38,629 bases of DNA from a virus: the IMG/VR virus record IMGVR_UViG_3300017989_000224, positions 1-38,629 of that record; one strand, 5' to 3'. This document shows positions 19,553 to 28,408 of this stretch, in pieces. Below the pieces are notes generated by a model. It worked only from the letters and a program-made list of their open reading frames with translations. It searched no databases and was not told the DNA's origin. Position numbers and translations under genes: made by a program. Positions within the stretch are counted from its first letter, which is position 1. Every line of letters starts with the position of its first letter.

Positions 19553-20563
19553 ATGTCTGGTATACTTAGAAAATTACAAACTCCTCATTTACTTCCTTTA
19601 TTGCAACCTTTTAAATTTACTGTAGCTGCTACACCTTCAGCTACTCTTAATATTGGTTCTCAAGAGGCCACTATTTCGAGGGCTGCTGCTGGTTTTGCTA
19701 GCATCTTCCCAAACGATTACTATGGTAGAAACTCTATAATCGTAGCTACACCTGGAGCTGACGTAGCGCAGGGTGGTTATGCTGCTTACAATTCTACAGC
19801 CGGACAAGCTGATGTAAGCGCATATCTTACTAACGCTGCAGGTACGGGTGATGATGGTACTGGTTATGCCATGGTCTTGGGTTTTGAAGATGACGATACT
19901 GATCGTTTGGAGCCATATCAAAGTGTTAGAACACAGGCTGTATCACCTCGTTTGATGGGGTTTAAAGTCGATGCTGCTGGAACTATTTCAAGTGGTTCTA
20001 ATCAAGCGGCTATTTCATTAGCTTCTAGTGTTTATTCGCTGACCTTTAATAGAACTTTCGGACGTGGCTCTGTAGTAGTAGTTTCGCCCATAGCTGCTAC
20101 TAGAAAAGCGGTTCGTGTTACTGCGGCCTCTGCGCTTGGTGCTTCGATTGAAACTTATGATCCGGTTGGCACGGCACTAGAAGATAATTCTTTTTATTGT
20201 CTAGTAATGGGTTGGGATACACCTGATGAGCAGGCTGGGTTTCGACGTACATGTAGAGTACCTCAATTAGCTCCACGTATGGAGTCTTATTTTATTGATG
20301 GTACAGGAACGGCTAGTATTGATATTGGTTCAGAGGATGGAACCTTAACCGATAATGGTACGGGTGATTATAGTGTAACATTTAAACAACCGTTTACTAG
20401 AGCGCCTATTGTTATAGTTACTGGACGAACTCATCCAGCACAACTATTGGCAAGTGCTACGACTACTGGCTTTAGAGTTGGTTGTTTTAACAATGGAACC
20501 AATGCTGCTGTTGATGACAAACTTTATGCTATTGTTCTTGGCTATGATGGAGAGGAGATTTAG
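19553..20563 (+). CDS. Virion protein of three tandem beta repeats (336 aa)
   Basis: ATG at 19553 follows CGGAG. After a short N-terminal arm (ILRKLQTPHLLPLLQPF) the protein is three related units of about 90-100 residues, around 22-113, 134-225 and 247-333. Each opens with a Thr/Ser-Ile/Leu-x-x-Gly-Ser strand (LNIGSQEATIS; SSGSNQAAISL; IDIGSEDGTL), continues through a ...IIVATPG / VVVVSPIA / IVIVTGRT strand, and closes with YAMVLGFE, YCLVMGWD or YAIVLGYD. A three-fold fused chain could sit at a quasi-three-fold capsid position or mimic a trimer. The family is not recognised and the virion role is from position. Confidence 0.72.
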   Translation: MSGILRKLQTPHLLPLLQPFKFTVAATPSATLNIGSQEATISRAAAGFASIFPNDYYGRNSIIVATPGADVAQGGYAAYNSTAGQADVSAYLTNAAGTGDDGTGYAMVLGFEDDDTDRLEPYQSVRTQAVSPRLMGFKVDAAGTISSGSNQAAISLASSVYSLTFNRTFGRGSVVVVSPIAATRKAVRVTAASALGASIETYDPVGTALEDNSFYCLVMGWDTPDEQAGFRRTCRVPQLAPRMESYFIDGTGTASIDIGSEDGTLTDNGTGDYSVTFKQPFTRAPIVIVTGRTHPAQLLASATTTGFRVGCFNNGTNAAVDDKLYAIVLGYDGEEI

Positions 20564-21076
20564 ATGAAAAAGTTGCTTTTCTTATTGTGTTTTGTTCCTG
20601 CATTGGTATTTGCGGATAGTTCTAGCATTTACAAATCAGGCGAGCTTTTTCCAAGCACTGATATTTATGGTCGTTTAATCGTCTGTGATGATGGAGCTAA
20701 CGTTAGACATCTTCAGTGTGATACTAGCGGCGGCTTAGCTTTAGGTGGTAGTGCGACTTCCGAGGGGACTGTAGCCCATGCTGTGATTAATGTTGATGGT
20801 GCTGATAGTGATGTTCTCGTAGCTGCTTTGGCTGCTAAAAAGATAAAAGTATTAGGCTATACTGTTCTTTGCGATGGTGCTGTTAATATTACATTTGAAG
20901 ATGGTGACGGTACTGATGTTACTGGAGATATGCCGATAGCGACTAATGGTGGGGTTTCTGCTGCTGTAAGCCAATATGGGCAGTTTGAAACTCCAGTAGC
21001 GAATAAGTCATTGAACCTTTTAAAATCAGCAGCGCAAAGTTGCGATGGGCATCTAACTTATATGTACGTTGATTAG
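20564..21076 (+). CDS. Virion-associated beta protein with signal-peptide-like start (170 aa)
   Basis: Starts at the base after the upstream stop, with GGAGAGGAG just before. Residues 1-17 (MKKLLFLLCFVPALVFA) are a textbook Sec signal peptide. The mature part has paired cysteines (VCDDG, QCDTS, LCDGA, SCDGH) and a beta domain (KKIKVLGYTVLCDGAVNITF, DMPIATNGGVSAAV, KSLNLLKSAAQSCDGHLTYM) that I know as a common unnamed phage virion domain. If exported, the cysteines could form disulfides in the periplasm. Confidence 0.7.
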   Translation: MKKLLFLLCFVPALVFADSSSIYKSGELFPSTDIYGRLIVCDDGANVRHLQCDTSGGLALGGSATSEGTVAHAVINVDGADSDVLVAALAAKKIKVLGYTVLCDGAVNITFEDGDGTDVTGDMPIATNGGVSAAVSQYGQFETPVANKSLNLLKSAAQSCDGHLTYMYVD

Positions 21077-21084
21077 GAGAAGAG

Positions 21085-21579
21085 ATGGCTAATTTGATAT
21101 ATAAAGCAATAGAAACGGCTTTAGTTTTTGCCGATTCAGCACAAACACCTGATGCAAACCTAACCCTTTCTGCTTTAGCTGCTACCGCTGGTAGAGTTTC
21201 AGCTAGGCATGACTTGGGAGCGGCTAGCTCAGCTAGGCAGTATGAAGTTAGAGCTACTTTCCAGATGGGTACAGCTGGTGTTGTCGGTGAAGCTATAGAT
21301 ATTTATCTTAGCACGTCAGACGGCACGAACCCTGACGGTGAGGAAGGGGCTGCTGATGCTGCTTTGGGTTCTGCTAATTCTTTAAAGAATATGCATTACG
21401 TAGGTTCTGTTATCATAGACACCACATCAACGAACACTGATATAACGGCAAGTTTCTTAACTGAGATTAATGCTCGTTATGTGTCTGTTGTTGTTTATAA
21501 CAGCTCAGCGGATGCTCTTAGAACAGATACTGGCGTTCATAGTGTTAAGCTAACCCCAGTACCAAGTGAAGTACAATAA
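21085..21579 (+). CDS. Virion structural beta protein (164 aa)
   Basis: ATG at 21085 follows GGAGAAGAG. It is a beta-rich, Thr/Ser/Ala-heavy protein (ALVFADSAQTPDANLTLSAL, YEVRATFQMGTAGVVGEAID, INARYVSVVVYNSSAD), similar to uncharacterised capsid-associated proteins in other tailed phages. The stop overlaps the LamG gene by one base. No signal peptide is seen, unlike two of its neighbours. Confidence 0.7.
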   Translation: MANLIYKAIETALVFADSAQTPDANLTLSALAATAGRVSARHDLGAASSARQYEVRATFQMGTAGVVGEAIDIYLSTSDGTNPDGEEGAADAALGSANSLKNMHYVGSVIIDTTSTNTDITASFLTEINARYVSVVVYNSSADALRTDTGVHSVKLTPVPSEVQ

Positions 21580-22364
21580 TGTTCGGATATAAAACTGGTT
21601 ACGCCAAATATGCGCATCAATCAGAGTCTCCTGAAGAATGGAGAGGTTTGATTGGTGCGTTTTGTCCTTACCTTGGACCTACCGGAAACCAGGTATTTGA
21701 TTTCTCTCGTGTTAGGGAGCATGGCACGCTGTCCGGGCTTTCTGCTGCAGATGACTGGATAGCTGACGAGGGTGGATATGGTTTATATTTCGATGGAACC
21801 AGCGACCATATTGATATTGGCACTGGTCGCTTACCTAATACGGCTGATTTCACGCTAACATCATGGGTTAAGCATGATAATACTGGTAATACAAATTCGG
21901 TGTTATTTGCTCAGACTAGTGCTGATTTTATATTTTCTAGCAACTCACAGTTTGGTGGAGCTAGCGATCAGATCAGACTAGTGATGGACGCTGAGATTTT
22001 AGTTGGTCCAAGTATCAATGATGGCATCTGGCATCATGTTGTATTAACGAGAAAGGTGAACACCTACGATTTGTATGTGGATGGACTTTTCAATACTACT
22101 GGAACTTCAGCTAGGAATCCTGGCACTGGTACAAGCTATATAGGGCAAAGAGTGGATGGTGGTTCTACTCAATCTCACCTTGGCTTACTAGACGATATTC
22201 GTATATATGACAGAGTTTTGAGCGATGGGTTAATAAAACAGATGTATGAGAATGGACGTGCTAGTATGTTTGTACCAACCGAAGCTGTGTTCGATGCTGG
22301 TATTGGATTAAGTTCTGGTGGTGATGGATTAAGGACGTTAGCCTTAACTGGTGTTGGTTTATAG
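21579..22364 (+). CDS. LamG/concanavalin-like lectin-domain virion protein (261 aa)
   Basis: ATG at 21579 overlaps the upstream stop. Residues about 25-215 form a laminin-G-like jelly roll: GYGLYFDGTSDHIDIG, DFTLTSWVKHD, the hallmark IWHHVVLTRKVNTYDLYVDG, then TSYIGQRVDGG and LGLLDDIRIYDRVLSDG. This is the LamG_3 pattern, which binds glycans. On a virion it probably binds host or environmental polysaccharide. The C-terminal 40 residues are Gly-rich and may anchor it. Confidence 0.82.
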   Translation: MFGYKTGYAKYAHQSESPEEWRGLIGAFCPYLGPTGNQVFDFSRVREHGTLSGLSAADDWIADEGGYGLYFDGTSDHIDIGTGRLPNTADFTLTSWVKHDNTGNTNSVLFAQTSADFIFSSNSQFGGASDQIRLVMDAEILVGPSINDGIWHHVVLTRKVNTYDLYVDGLFNTTGTSARNPGTGTSYIGQRVDGGSTQSHLGLLDDIRIYDRVLSDGLIKQMYENGRASMFVPTEAVFDAGIGLSSGGDGLRTLALTGVGL

Positions 22365-22371
22365 GAGGCTT

Positions 22372-22914
22372 ATGGGAATTTTAGATAGCATTGGCAGTGC
22401 GCTTAGCGATGTGGGTAGTAGTATAGTCTCTGGTGTTGGAAGCTTTTTTGGCACTGAAGGTGTCATTCCTGGTTTGATAGCTGGTGGTATGCCTTTGATT
22501 GCAGGATTGTTTGCTGACGATCCACAGCAGCCTTTTGCTAATACACAAGAAGCTTTTGAGGCGAGTCAAGCTCTAGCTTTACAGAAGATAGAAACTGAAG
22601 CTGCAATAGCTAGAGAGCAAATGGCTGCACAACTAGAAATGGCTGGGATAGCAGCTGACAAAGCTCTCAAAGCGGCTGAAATTGCTGCTGGTGCTCAAAA
22701 GTTTGCAGCTAAGCAAGCACTGAAGGGTAGCTTAATTCAGACCAAGGAGCGTGCTTTAGCTCAAGGCCTTGCTGCTAAAATACAAGCTGCGCGAGGTAGG
22801 CCAGAGCTTATTCAACAAGCAAGGCAAGGTGTAGCACAGGCTATATTGGCTAGGGGTGCTATGGGCCAACAAGGATTTGGTCAGGTAACCCAAGCTATTC
22901 AGAGAGGAATATAA
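22372..22914 (+). CDS. Alanine-rich helical internal virion/ejection-type protein (180 aa)
   Basis: ATG at 22372 has AGGAGG five bases upstream, so it is preferred over an in-frame TTG at 22351. It begins with a Gly/Ser-rich hydrophobic section (ILDSIGSALSDVGSSIVSG, then GLIAGGMPLIAGLFA), followed by a very long Ala/Gln helix (ALQKIETEAAIAREQMAAQ, AADKALKAAEIAAGAQK). Such proteins are typically packaged in the head or tail core and enter the host envelope during DNA delivery. The assignment is by composition and context. Confidence 0.6.
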   Translation: MGILDSIGSALSDVGSSIVSGVGSFFGTEGVIPGLIAGGMPLIAGLFADDPQQPFANTQEAFEASQALALQKIETEAAIAREQMAAQLEMAGIAADKALKAAEIAAGAQKFAAKQALKGSLIQTKERALAQGLAAKIQAARGRPELIQQARQGVAQAILARGAMGQQGFGQVTQAIQRGI

Positions 22915-24242
22915 TGGCGAACGGATTTGCAACTAGTACAGACCCTTTCATACAAGCACTGCAGAGTAGGACTATGGCTACTCCTGTTCCTACTTCTGAT
23001 ACTCCAATTACTACTAGAAGCGCTCAAATCGATACTACTAGACCAGGAGCCCAACAGCCACAACCACAACCCGTTCCAGCACCTACTCCAGCACCAGGGA
23101 TTCAAGATGCTGTTGTTGGTGCTGTAGCTGATCATCTAATAACACCAGCTGCAACAATAACTCCTGCTACGATACCTACAACAGTTTCGGGTGCTCTACC
23201 AGTTCCAGAAATAGTATCTGCTAGTAGAGTTCCTGCTACAGCTCCTGGTATTATAGGTGGCCCTGTAGTTGGTACGGCTGCTGGTGTGGCAGGCGTGGTA
23301 GGAATGGCTGACATTATAAATAGATTCGATGAAACTGATAGAACTATCGGTGGTGTTGCTAGAGGCGTTGGGCAGGGTGCTGCTTCTGGAGCTGCTGTCG
23401 GTAACCTTGTGGCTGGTCCTGTTGGTGCTGGTATTGGTGCTGTTATTGGTGGCATTACTGGCATTGTGGGGACTCTTACGAACTCAGGACGACATGTAGA
23501 TCATGAAAGAAGATCGAGCTTTAGGGACGCTATATCAACAACTCCTCTAACAACTACTAACCAAACATTCTTTCAAAGGCCTCAAGGTTTGGGTGGTAGA
23601 ATAAAAGAAGATGCTATTGCTGCAAACATGGCTCCAGGCCAAGAGTTCAATCCAACAGGCACTTATGTAAGGACAGCCAAGGGTAAGTTTTTTGATGTGT
23701 CAGGAGAGCGTGGTAGGGCTGGATATAATGTAGATCCTACTAGACCTTTTGTAGATCAAGCTATTGGTTGGGTAGCTCCTATAGCTGAAATACTAACTGG
23801 TGGTGACCCTATGTTGTCCACAGCATTTGCTGGTTACTTAGCTAATGCAGCTATGAGTGACGCTGAAACTATGGAAGGTGTTAGAGCTAATGCCCTAAAG
23901 TTCTTTGGTGATCTAGGATTTTCTCCTGAGGACGCCACCAAGGCTTTAGGTGAATTGCAGCAAGCTGGTAAGATAACCCAGCAAGAAATGGATGCTATGG
24001 TTAACTCGATTGGCACCATGATTAAAGGTGATCCTAATCTTTATGTTACACAGCCTATAGCAGCAATCTCTCAAGCCGTTATTGAACCTGACCAGGCTCC
24101 TGTACCAATGCCAAGAGGTGGTTTAGGAGGGGCTGAGCCAACACCAATGCCTACACCTAGAGGCGGTGCTCCAGGGGCTTTGCCTGTTACTGAGAGACAG
24201 CAAGCAGATAGTTTAACTGATAGAATTTTACAAAGGAGATGA
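22914..24242 (+). CDS. Gly/Pro-rich virion protein with glycine-zipper segment, ejection-type (442 aa)
   Basis: ATG at 22914 overlaps the upstream stop by one base. A proline/threonine-rich N-terminus (QQPQPQPVPAPTPAPG) precedes a hydrophobic glycine-zipper region, about residues 150-190 (GASGAAVGNLVAGPVGAG and on), suited to membrane insertion. Next come a mixed region (GKFFDVSGERGRAGYNVD) and a helical part with EF-hand-like FSPEDATKALGEL. A Pro/Gly tail ends it. It is likely an ejected internal protein. No enzyme motif is seen. Confidence 0.6.
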   Translation: MANGFATSTDPFIQALQSRTMATPVPTSDTPITTRSAQIDTTRPGAQQPQPQPVPAPTPAPGIQDAVVGAVADHLITPAATITPATIPTTVSGALPVPEIVSASRVPATAPGIIGGPVVGTAAGVAGVVGMADIINRFDETDRTIGGVARGVGQGAASGAAVGNLVAGPVGAGIGAVIGGITGIVGTLTNSGRHVDHERRSSFRDAISTTPLTTTNQTFFQRPQGLGGRIKEDAIAANMAPGQEFNPTGTYVRTAKGKFFDVSGERGRAGYNVDPTRPFVDQAIGWVAPIAEILTGGDPMLSTAFAGYLANAAMSDAETMEGVRANALKFFGDLGFSPEDATKALGELQQAGKITQQEMDAMVNSIGTMIKGDPNLYVTQPIAAISQAVIEPDQAPVPMPRGGLGGAEPTPMPTPRGGAPGALPVTERQQADSLTDRILQRR

Positions 24243-24244
24243 TA

Positions 24245-24472
24245 GTGGAAAACGAACTAAGAGTTAAAAAGATCGACAACGGTTATTTGATTTGTAGCTA
24301 CTCATACTCTGATGATGGACCACCTAAAGACGAGGAAGTGTTTGTTAAGGAAGCGGGTGATTTAGGCGAGAAGGTAGAAGCTTATTTTAGTAAATCAAAA
24401 GACAAACCTGATAAGTCAAAACGTAATAAGGGTTTGGCTGTTACAATAGCTATGGGTAAGAACAAAAAATGA
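24245..24472 (+). CDS. Hypothetical basic protein (75 aa), GTG start
   Basis: GTG at 24245 lies six bases after GGAG. The in-frame ATG at 24239 touches the ribosome binding site and is less likely. The N-terminal beta section (LRVKKIDNGYLICSYSYSDD) is followed by a Lys-rich tail. The stop overlaps the next ATG (ATGA). Not recognised. It may be a small head-tail joining protein by position. Confidence 0.6.
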   Translation: MENELRVKKIDNGYLICSYSYSDDGPPKDEEVFVKEAGDLGEKVEAYFSKSKDKPDKSKRNKGLAVTIAMGKNKK

Positions 24473-25410
24473 AAAGTGTTCCAGACATAATTCTTCAGGC
24501 TAGAAAAAGGACTGGTAATGAAGATTGGGATTATAATGCTACAACTGGTGAGACTGACCAAGGGTTGGATCAGTCTATCTTGGTGGATGCTATAAATGAC
24601 GCGCAGGACCATCTCCAGGCGGTCATTCTTGAAACGTGGCCGAACCAATTTGAAGACCAGGAAACTTTCAGCATCGTCGGCGACCAACAGGAATATACTC
24701 TCACAGAGAGAGCTTTTAATAATGGTAAGTTTATTCTTGTTAATTACAGTGGTTCTAGCAATGCTAGCGATTATGACAGAGCGCTACAATGGAGAGCCAC
24801 AAGAGATAGGCGTTACTACACGGGTACGCCAGAGTTCTACACGAGAAGTGGAAACCAAGCTCTTCTTAGTCCAGTTCCTCAAAGCTCTCAAGGATTACTA
24901 CTAATAACCTATTATCGAGAATTAGATGATCTGGATATCGTTAGAGCTGAGATTAATGGTACTCCATCGGGAGCTAACATAACTATTCAAGCTACTACTC
25001 CAGAACCAGATGATTTTGGATTAGGCCATGCTAACTATATTTGTGTTTCTGATAGGTTTGGCAATGTGCTTTTGTATAACGGTATAGTGGATTCTTATTC
25101 TAGTCCTACTATTACCCTTGCTGCTAATGTGGACACATACCTTACCACTGGTACAGTATTAGCTGATCTTGATGGTGCTCATGTAACTATTGGCAAGTGG
25201 ACCACAACACATTCCAAGCTTCCTGATGGCTGTGAAAGGTATCTCAGAGTTTATGTTCAAAAGCGTGCGTTAACGTTTGATGAGAGTAATAGTTCTTTAG
25301 AGGAAGATGCTGAACTACTTAAGATTGAAAAGGATATCTTTGCAGCTTTTGGTGATGAGTCAAAAGACGTGGAAGAGATTCCTATAGTTGATTGGGAGAT
25401 TATGATTTGA
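24469..25410 (+). CDS. Head-to-tail connector/adaptor protein (313 aa)
   Basis: ATG overlaps the upstream stop. The N-terminal 130 residues match the podovirus adaptor pattern: a helix VPDIILQARKRTG, LDQSILVDAINDAQDHLQAVI, then TFSIVGDQQEYTLTERAF, and a PEFYTRSGNQALLSPVPQ/GLLLITYYREL beta unit. A beta domain insertion (about residues 160-250) is followed by two C-terminal helices (LPDGCERYLRVYVQKRALTF...ELLKIEKDIFAAFGDE). It should form the ring under the portal that bridges to the tail hub encoded next. Confidence 0.75.
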   Translation: MKSVPDIILQARKRTGNEDWDYNATTGETDQGLDQSILVDAINDAQDHLQAVILETWPNQFEDQETFSIVGDQQEYTLTERAFNNGKFILVNYSGSSNASDYDRALQWRATRDRRYYTGTPEFYTRSGNQALLSPVPQSSQGLLLITYYRELDDLDIVRAEINGTPSGANITIQATTPEPDDFGLGHANYICVSDRFGNVLLYNGIVDSYSSPTITLAANVDTYLTTGTVLADLDGAHVTIGKWTTTHSKLPDGCERYLRVYVQKRALTFDESNSSLEEDAELLKIEKDIFAAFGDESKDVEEIPIVDWEIMI

Positions 25411-25411
25411 T

Positions 25412-28408
25412 ATGGCTCCTAAGTTATTCTTTAAAAACTTCGAAGCGTTCAAGGGATTGGATACGCGGTCTAGTAATCTAACCAGACCAAGAGAGTTTGC
25501 TACCGATTTTACAAACTATGTCATTAATCGCAGGTTATCTGCAGAAGGTAGAAAAGGATATAAGTTAGTAGGCAACTATGAGGATTATAGCAGTAGCGAT
25601 TCCCTACCGCCTTTATATGGAATTTTTTCTTATCGCTATAAAGATATAAAAGGTATTTCTAAAGAGGATCTAATTGGAGTTGGTCGTGAGCTTGCTTATG
25701 TCTTGAAGACTGGAACGATAGAAATCACTGGTCCTACAGGTGGAAAGATTTATAATATCCCTAGTGAGTCTGGTTGGACGTTTGATATAAGAGAAAGTGG
25801 CACTACTGTTGGTGGTAGTTTTCCTTATGACTTGGGTACTGGACTAGAAAGTTACACTGGAAATCTTACGCAATATGTTAGGTTAGGAGATTTGGTTGAT
25901 GCTATTCATGGCTTAGCTAACTGGACTGCTATTGCTACACCTAGAGCAGTAGTTGACGGGAATCAATCTGGTCGTGGAATAGCTGCTGCTATCACTGTTT
26001 TAAATGCTAGTCCTGCCAATACGATAACAGTATCTACTGATGATGCTGTAAGGATTGGCATTGATCAATCTGGCAACTTTGATTTCTATGATGTAGTTGC
26101 TTCTTCTGGCACTTCCCTTACTTTGAATGAAGAAACAAATTTTAATCGTAGCACTTTTAACGTAACTGATGGTGCCGAAATAGGAATTGGAGCTTATCCA
26201 GCTGTTGCAATGCCAATGATAAATGGGGAATCATCTGGTCCGGCTATTACCAATACTTATGAGTTTTTATACTGGGAAGCTATTTATCAATACACAGACC
26301 CTTCCAATGGACATAGTTTTTTTAGTGCTCCTTTTGGACCTAATTCTACTCAGACCTTCTTTCAGACGGTAGATGGTCATAATGCTGTAATGAAAAGTGT
26401 TAAGAGTAATGTTTATATAGGATTACCAAGAAAACCTGGTGATGAACTTAACATAGATTATACAGATACAAACCAAGATGTTGGAAGTGCCTTATCTATC
26501 ACTGGGGCTCAAGGCGTTAGGGATGATATTGGTGGTATGGTTCGTTACGATGGACACATGCTAGCAATGGCTGGGTTACCTACACTACCAGTTTCTGCTA
26601 CGGCTACAAATTCATCTGGTTCGCTCATAGCTGGCTCTTATCGTTATGCTGTTAATTTAAAGAACATAGACTTTAGAGGAAACGTTGTTAGGGGACCAGC
26701 TAATATTACAGGAATAGAAAATCCCGTTAGTGTTGCCGCCCCAAACGATGCTATCACATTTGCTATAGTTCCTTTACAAAACTCTGCTTGGAAAGCTGCT
26801 CAATGGAATTTGAATTCGGCAGTTTCTTCTGGACCACATACTTTTATTTCCGGGAATTCTGGAACTTATACTATTGCTGTAAATGCTGGTCATACTTTAC
26901 GTGTTGGAGATATGGCTACCTTTACAGACAGGAGTACTGGTTTGAGTACTGGTTTTTCTACTGGAGAGTGTGAGCGATATAAGGTAACTGCTGTAACAGC
27001 AACTTCAGTAACAATTGATTTTGATAAAACTAGTAACAGCATTGTTTGCACTGGTAATGTGCTTTCTAATAACTGCACGTTTGAAGTTTGGCGTTCAGAA
27101 GCTGATGGTACTGATTTGTTTTTTCAAGTAGAAGTACCAGCGACTGATAGTAGTGCTACATTTTCTGTTGTAGATGGTACAGCAGATACTTCTGGTAGAT
27201 TATGGGAAGGTCCTTTTACAGGTAGGAATACTAAAGACGCCCCACCTGCTATGCGTATAATTGAATCTCATCAAGGTATAATTGTAGGTGGAGGTTCAAA
27301 GGATTTTCCAGAAAAGATTTACTGGTCCAATAGTGATAGCGTAGAAAACTTTCCTGCTGCTACTAATGAACTGTTTTTGCCAGCTACTAATGCTGGTTCT
27401 ATTACCGCTATAGCTTCAGATAACATTGATACTTTAGATGTTTTTAGAGAAGATTCTGTCACTCCTATTTTTGGTGATTTCATTTCTGGTGCTATTAGTA
27501 TTTCTGAAGAGTCAATTGGTGATGTAGGATGCCCATCTCCGCTTGGATGGGTAAAGGCACGAAATAATATATACTTCATAAGCAACAAAGGTCCGCGTAC
27601 TATAAACTCTGGGAAGGTTGGTTTTTTTGATGACAGACTGATAACATATTTTCTTGATAATTTTTACGTTCAAGTAGATCAAGAACCAAGTAGTATTGAC
27701 AATACAAAGTTGGTTCTTAAGCGTTCGATAAGTGTTCATGATCAAGAAAACCAAAGGTTAATATTTTATATTCCTGCTGAAGATATGAATGATGCAGGCG
27801 ATGCTGATCTTTTGTTATATCCTGTTACTAGCAACTCTAAAGTTTTTGTGTATGACTATGCTAATGATCTTTGGTCTTTGTTTGATATGGCTCATGATAT
27901 GTGGGGTGGTGCTGCTTTTTATAAGAACGAAGTTTATTTTCTTTCAGCTGCTGGTATGCAAGATGGCTTCAGCGTTCCTAGTACTCCTGATAGCATATCT
28001 GGTGCTTTGATGAAGTTTAGCAATGATGGTATTCTTTATGATTACATTGATAATTCTACGAAGATAACGAATACCTTTAAGCCTCAATGGGAGTTTCTCA
28101 ACGAGCCTAGTGTTGATAAACAGTTTCAGCGTATTAAAACATGGCAGTTAAACCCAGAAAGACATGTACCTTTTACTTTAACTGTTAAAACCTACAAAAA
28201 CTTTGATGAGGTTAATGTAGATACTAATACAACTTTAGACTTTCAAAGTTCTGCTACGCAACAGGATGAGAAGAAGTTGAAGCTTAGCAAGGTACAGTCT
28301 TTACAGGTAGAGCTTAGTAACGATACTGTTTTTGAGAATCCGTTACTAAGTGGTTACGAGATGTTGATAACACCTGTTTATAAGAAAGAAGACTTGAAGA
28401 AACCATAA
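25412..28408 (+). CDS. Large tail hub/nozzle protein, beta-propeller-like (998 aa)
   Basis: Starts two bases after the adaptor. The sequence is beta-rich, with repeated strand blocks in its second half (PEKIYWSNSDSVENFP, GSITAIASDNIDTLDVF, LGWVKARNNIYFISNKGPR, KVFVYDYANDLWSLFDMAH). These read like propeller blades, similar to the nozzle/stopper proteins of short-tailed phages. A middle insertion (about 180-290 and 480-560) looks like extra beta domains. A short tandem repeat GLSTGFSTG lies near residue 515. It probably forms the tail tube with the adaptor above and the fibre below. The family call is from layout and not from a search. Confidence 0.68.
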   Translation: MAPKLFFKNFEAFKGLDTRSSNLTRPREFATDFTNYVINRRLSAEGRKGYKLVGNYEDYSSSDSLPPLYGIFSYRYKDIKGISKEDLIGVGRELAYVLKTGTIEITGPTGGKIYNIPSESGWTFDIRESGTTVGGSFPYDLGTGLESYTGNLTQYVRLGDLVDAIHGLANWTAIATPRAVVDGNQSGRGIAAAITVLNASPANTITVSTDDAVRIGIDQSGNFDFYDVVASSGTSLTLNEETNFNRSTFNVTDGAEIGIGAYPAVAMPMINGESSGPAITNTYEFLYWEAIYQYTDPSNGHSFFSAPFGPNSTQTFFQTVDGHNAVMKSVKSNVYIGLPRKPGDELNIDYTDTNQDVGSALSITGAQGVRDDIGGMVRYDGHMLAMAGLPTLPVSATATNSSGSLIAGSYRYAVNLKNIDFRGNVVRGPANITGIENPVSVAAPNDAITFAIVPLQNSAWKAAQWNLNSAVSSGPHTFISGNSGTYTIAVNAGHTLRVGDMATFTDRSTGLSTGFSTGECERYKVTAVTATSVTIDFDKTSNSIVCTGNVLSNNCTFEVWRSEADGTDLFFQVEVPATDSSATFSVVDGTADTSGRLWEGPFTGRNTKDAPPAMRIIESHQGIIVGGGSKDFPEKIYWSNSDSVENFPAATNELFLPATNAGSITAIASDNIDTLDVFREDSVTPIFGDFISGAISISEESIGDVGCPSPLGWVKARNNIYFISNKGPRTINSGKVGFFDDRLITYFLDNFYVQVDQEPSSIDNTKLVLKRSISVHDQENQRLIFYIPAEDMNDAGDADLLLYPVTSNSKVFVYDYANDLWSLFDMAHDMWGGAAFYKNEVYFLSAAGMQDGFSVPSTPDSISGALMKFSNDGILYDYIDNSTKITNTFKPQWEFLNEPSVDKQFQRIKTWQLNPERHVPFTLTVKTYKNFDEVNVDTNTTLDFQSSATQQDEKKLKLSKVQSLQVELSNDTVFENPLLSGYEMLITPVYKKEDLKKP

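Noticed and set aside
23132-23464. Long antisense frame opposite the Gly/Pro-rich virion gene
   Set aside because: It arises from biased GGT/GCT codons on the coding strand, giving Pro/Thr/Ala runs. No ribosome binding site or domain.
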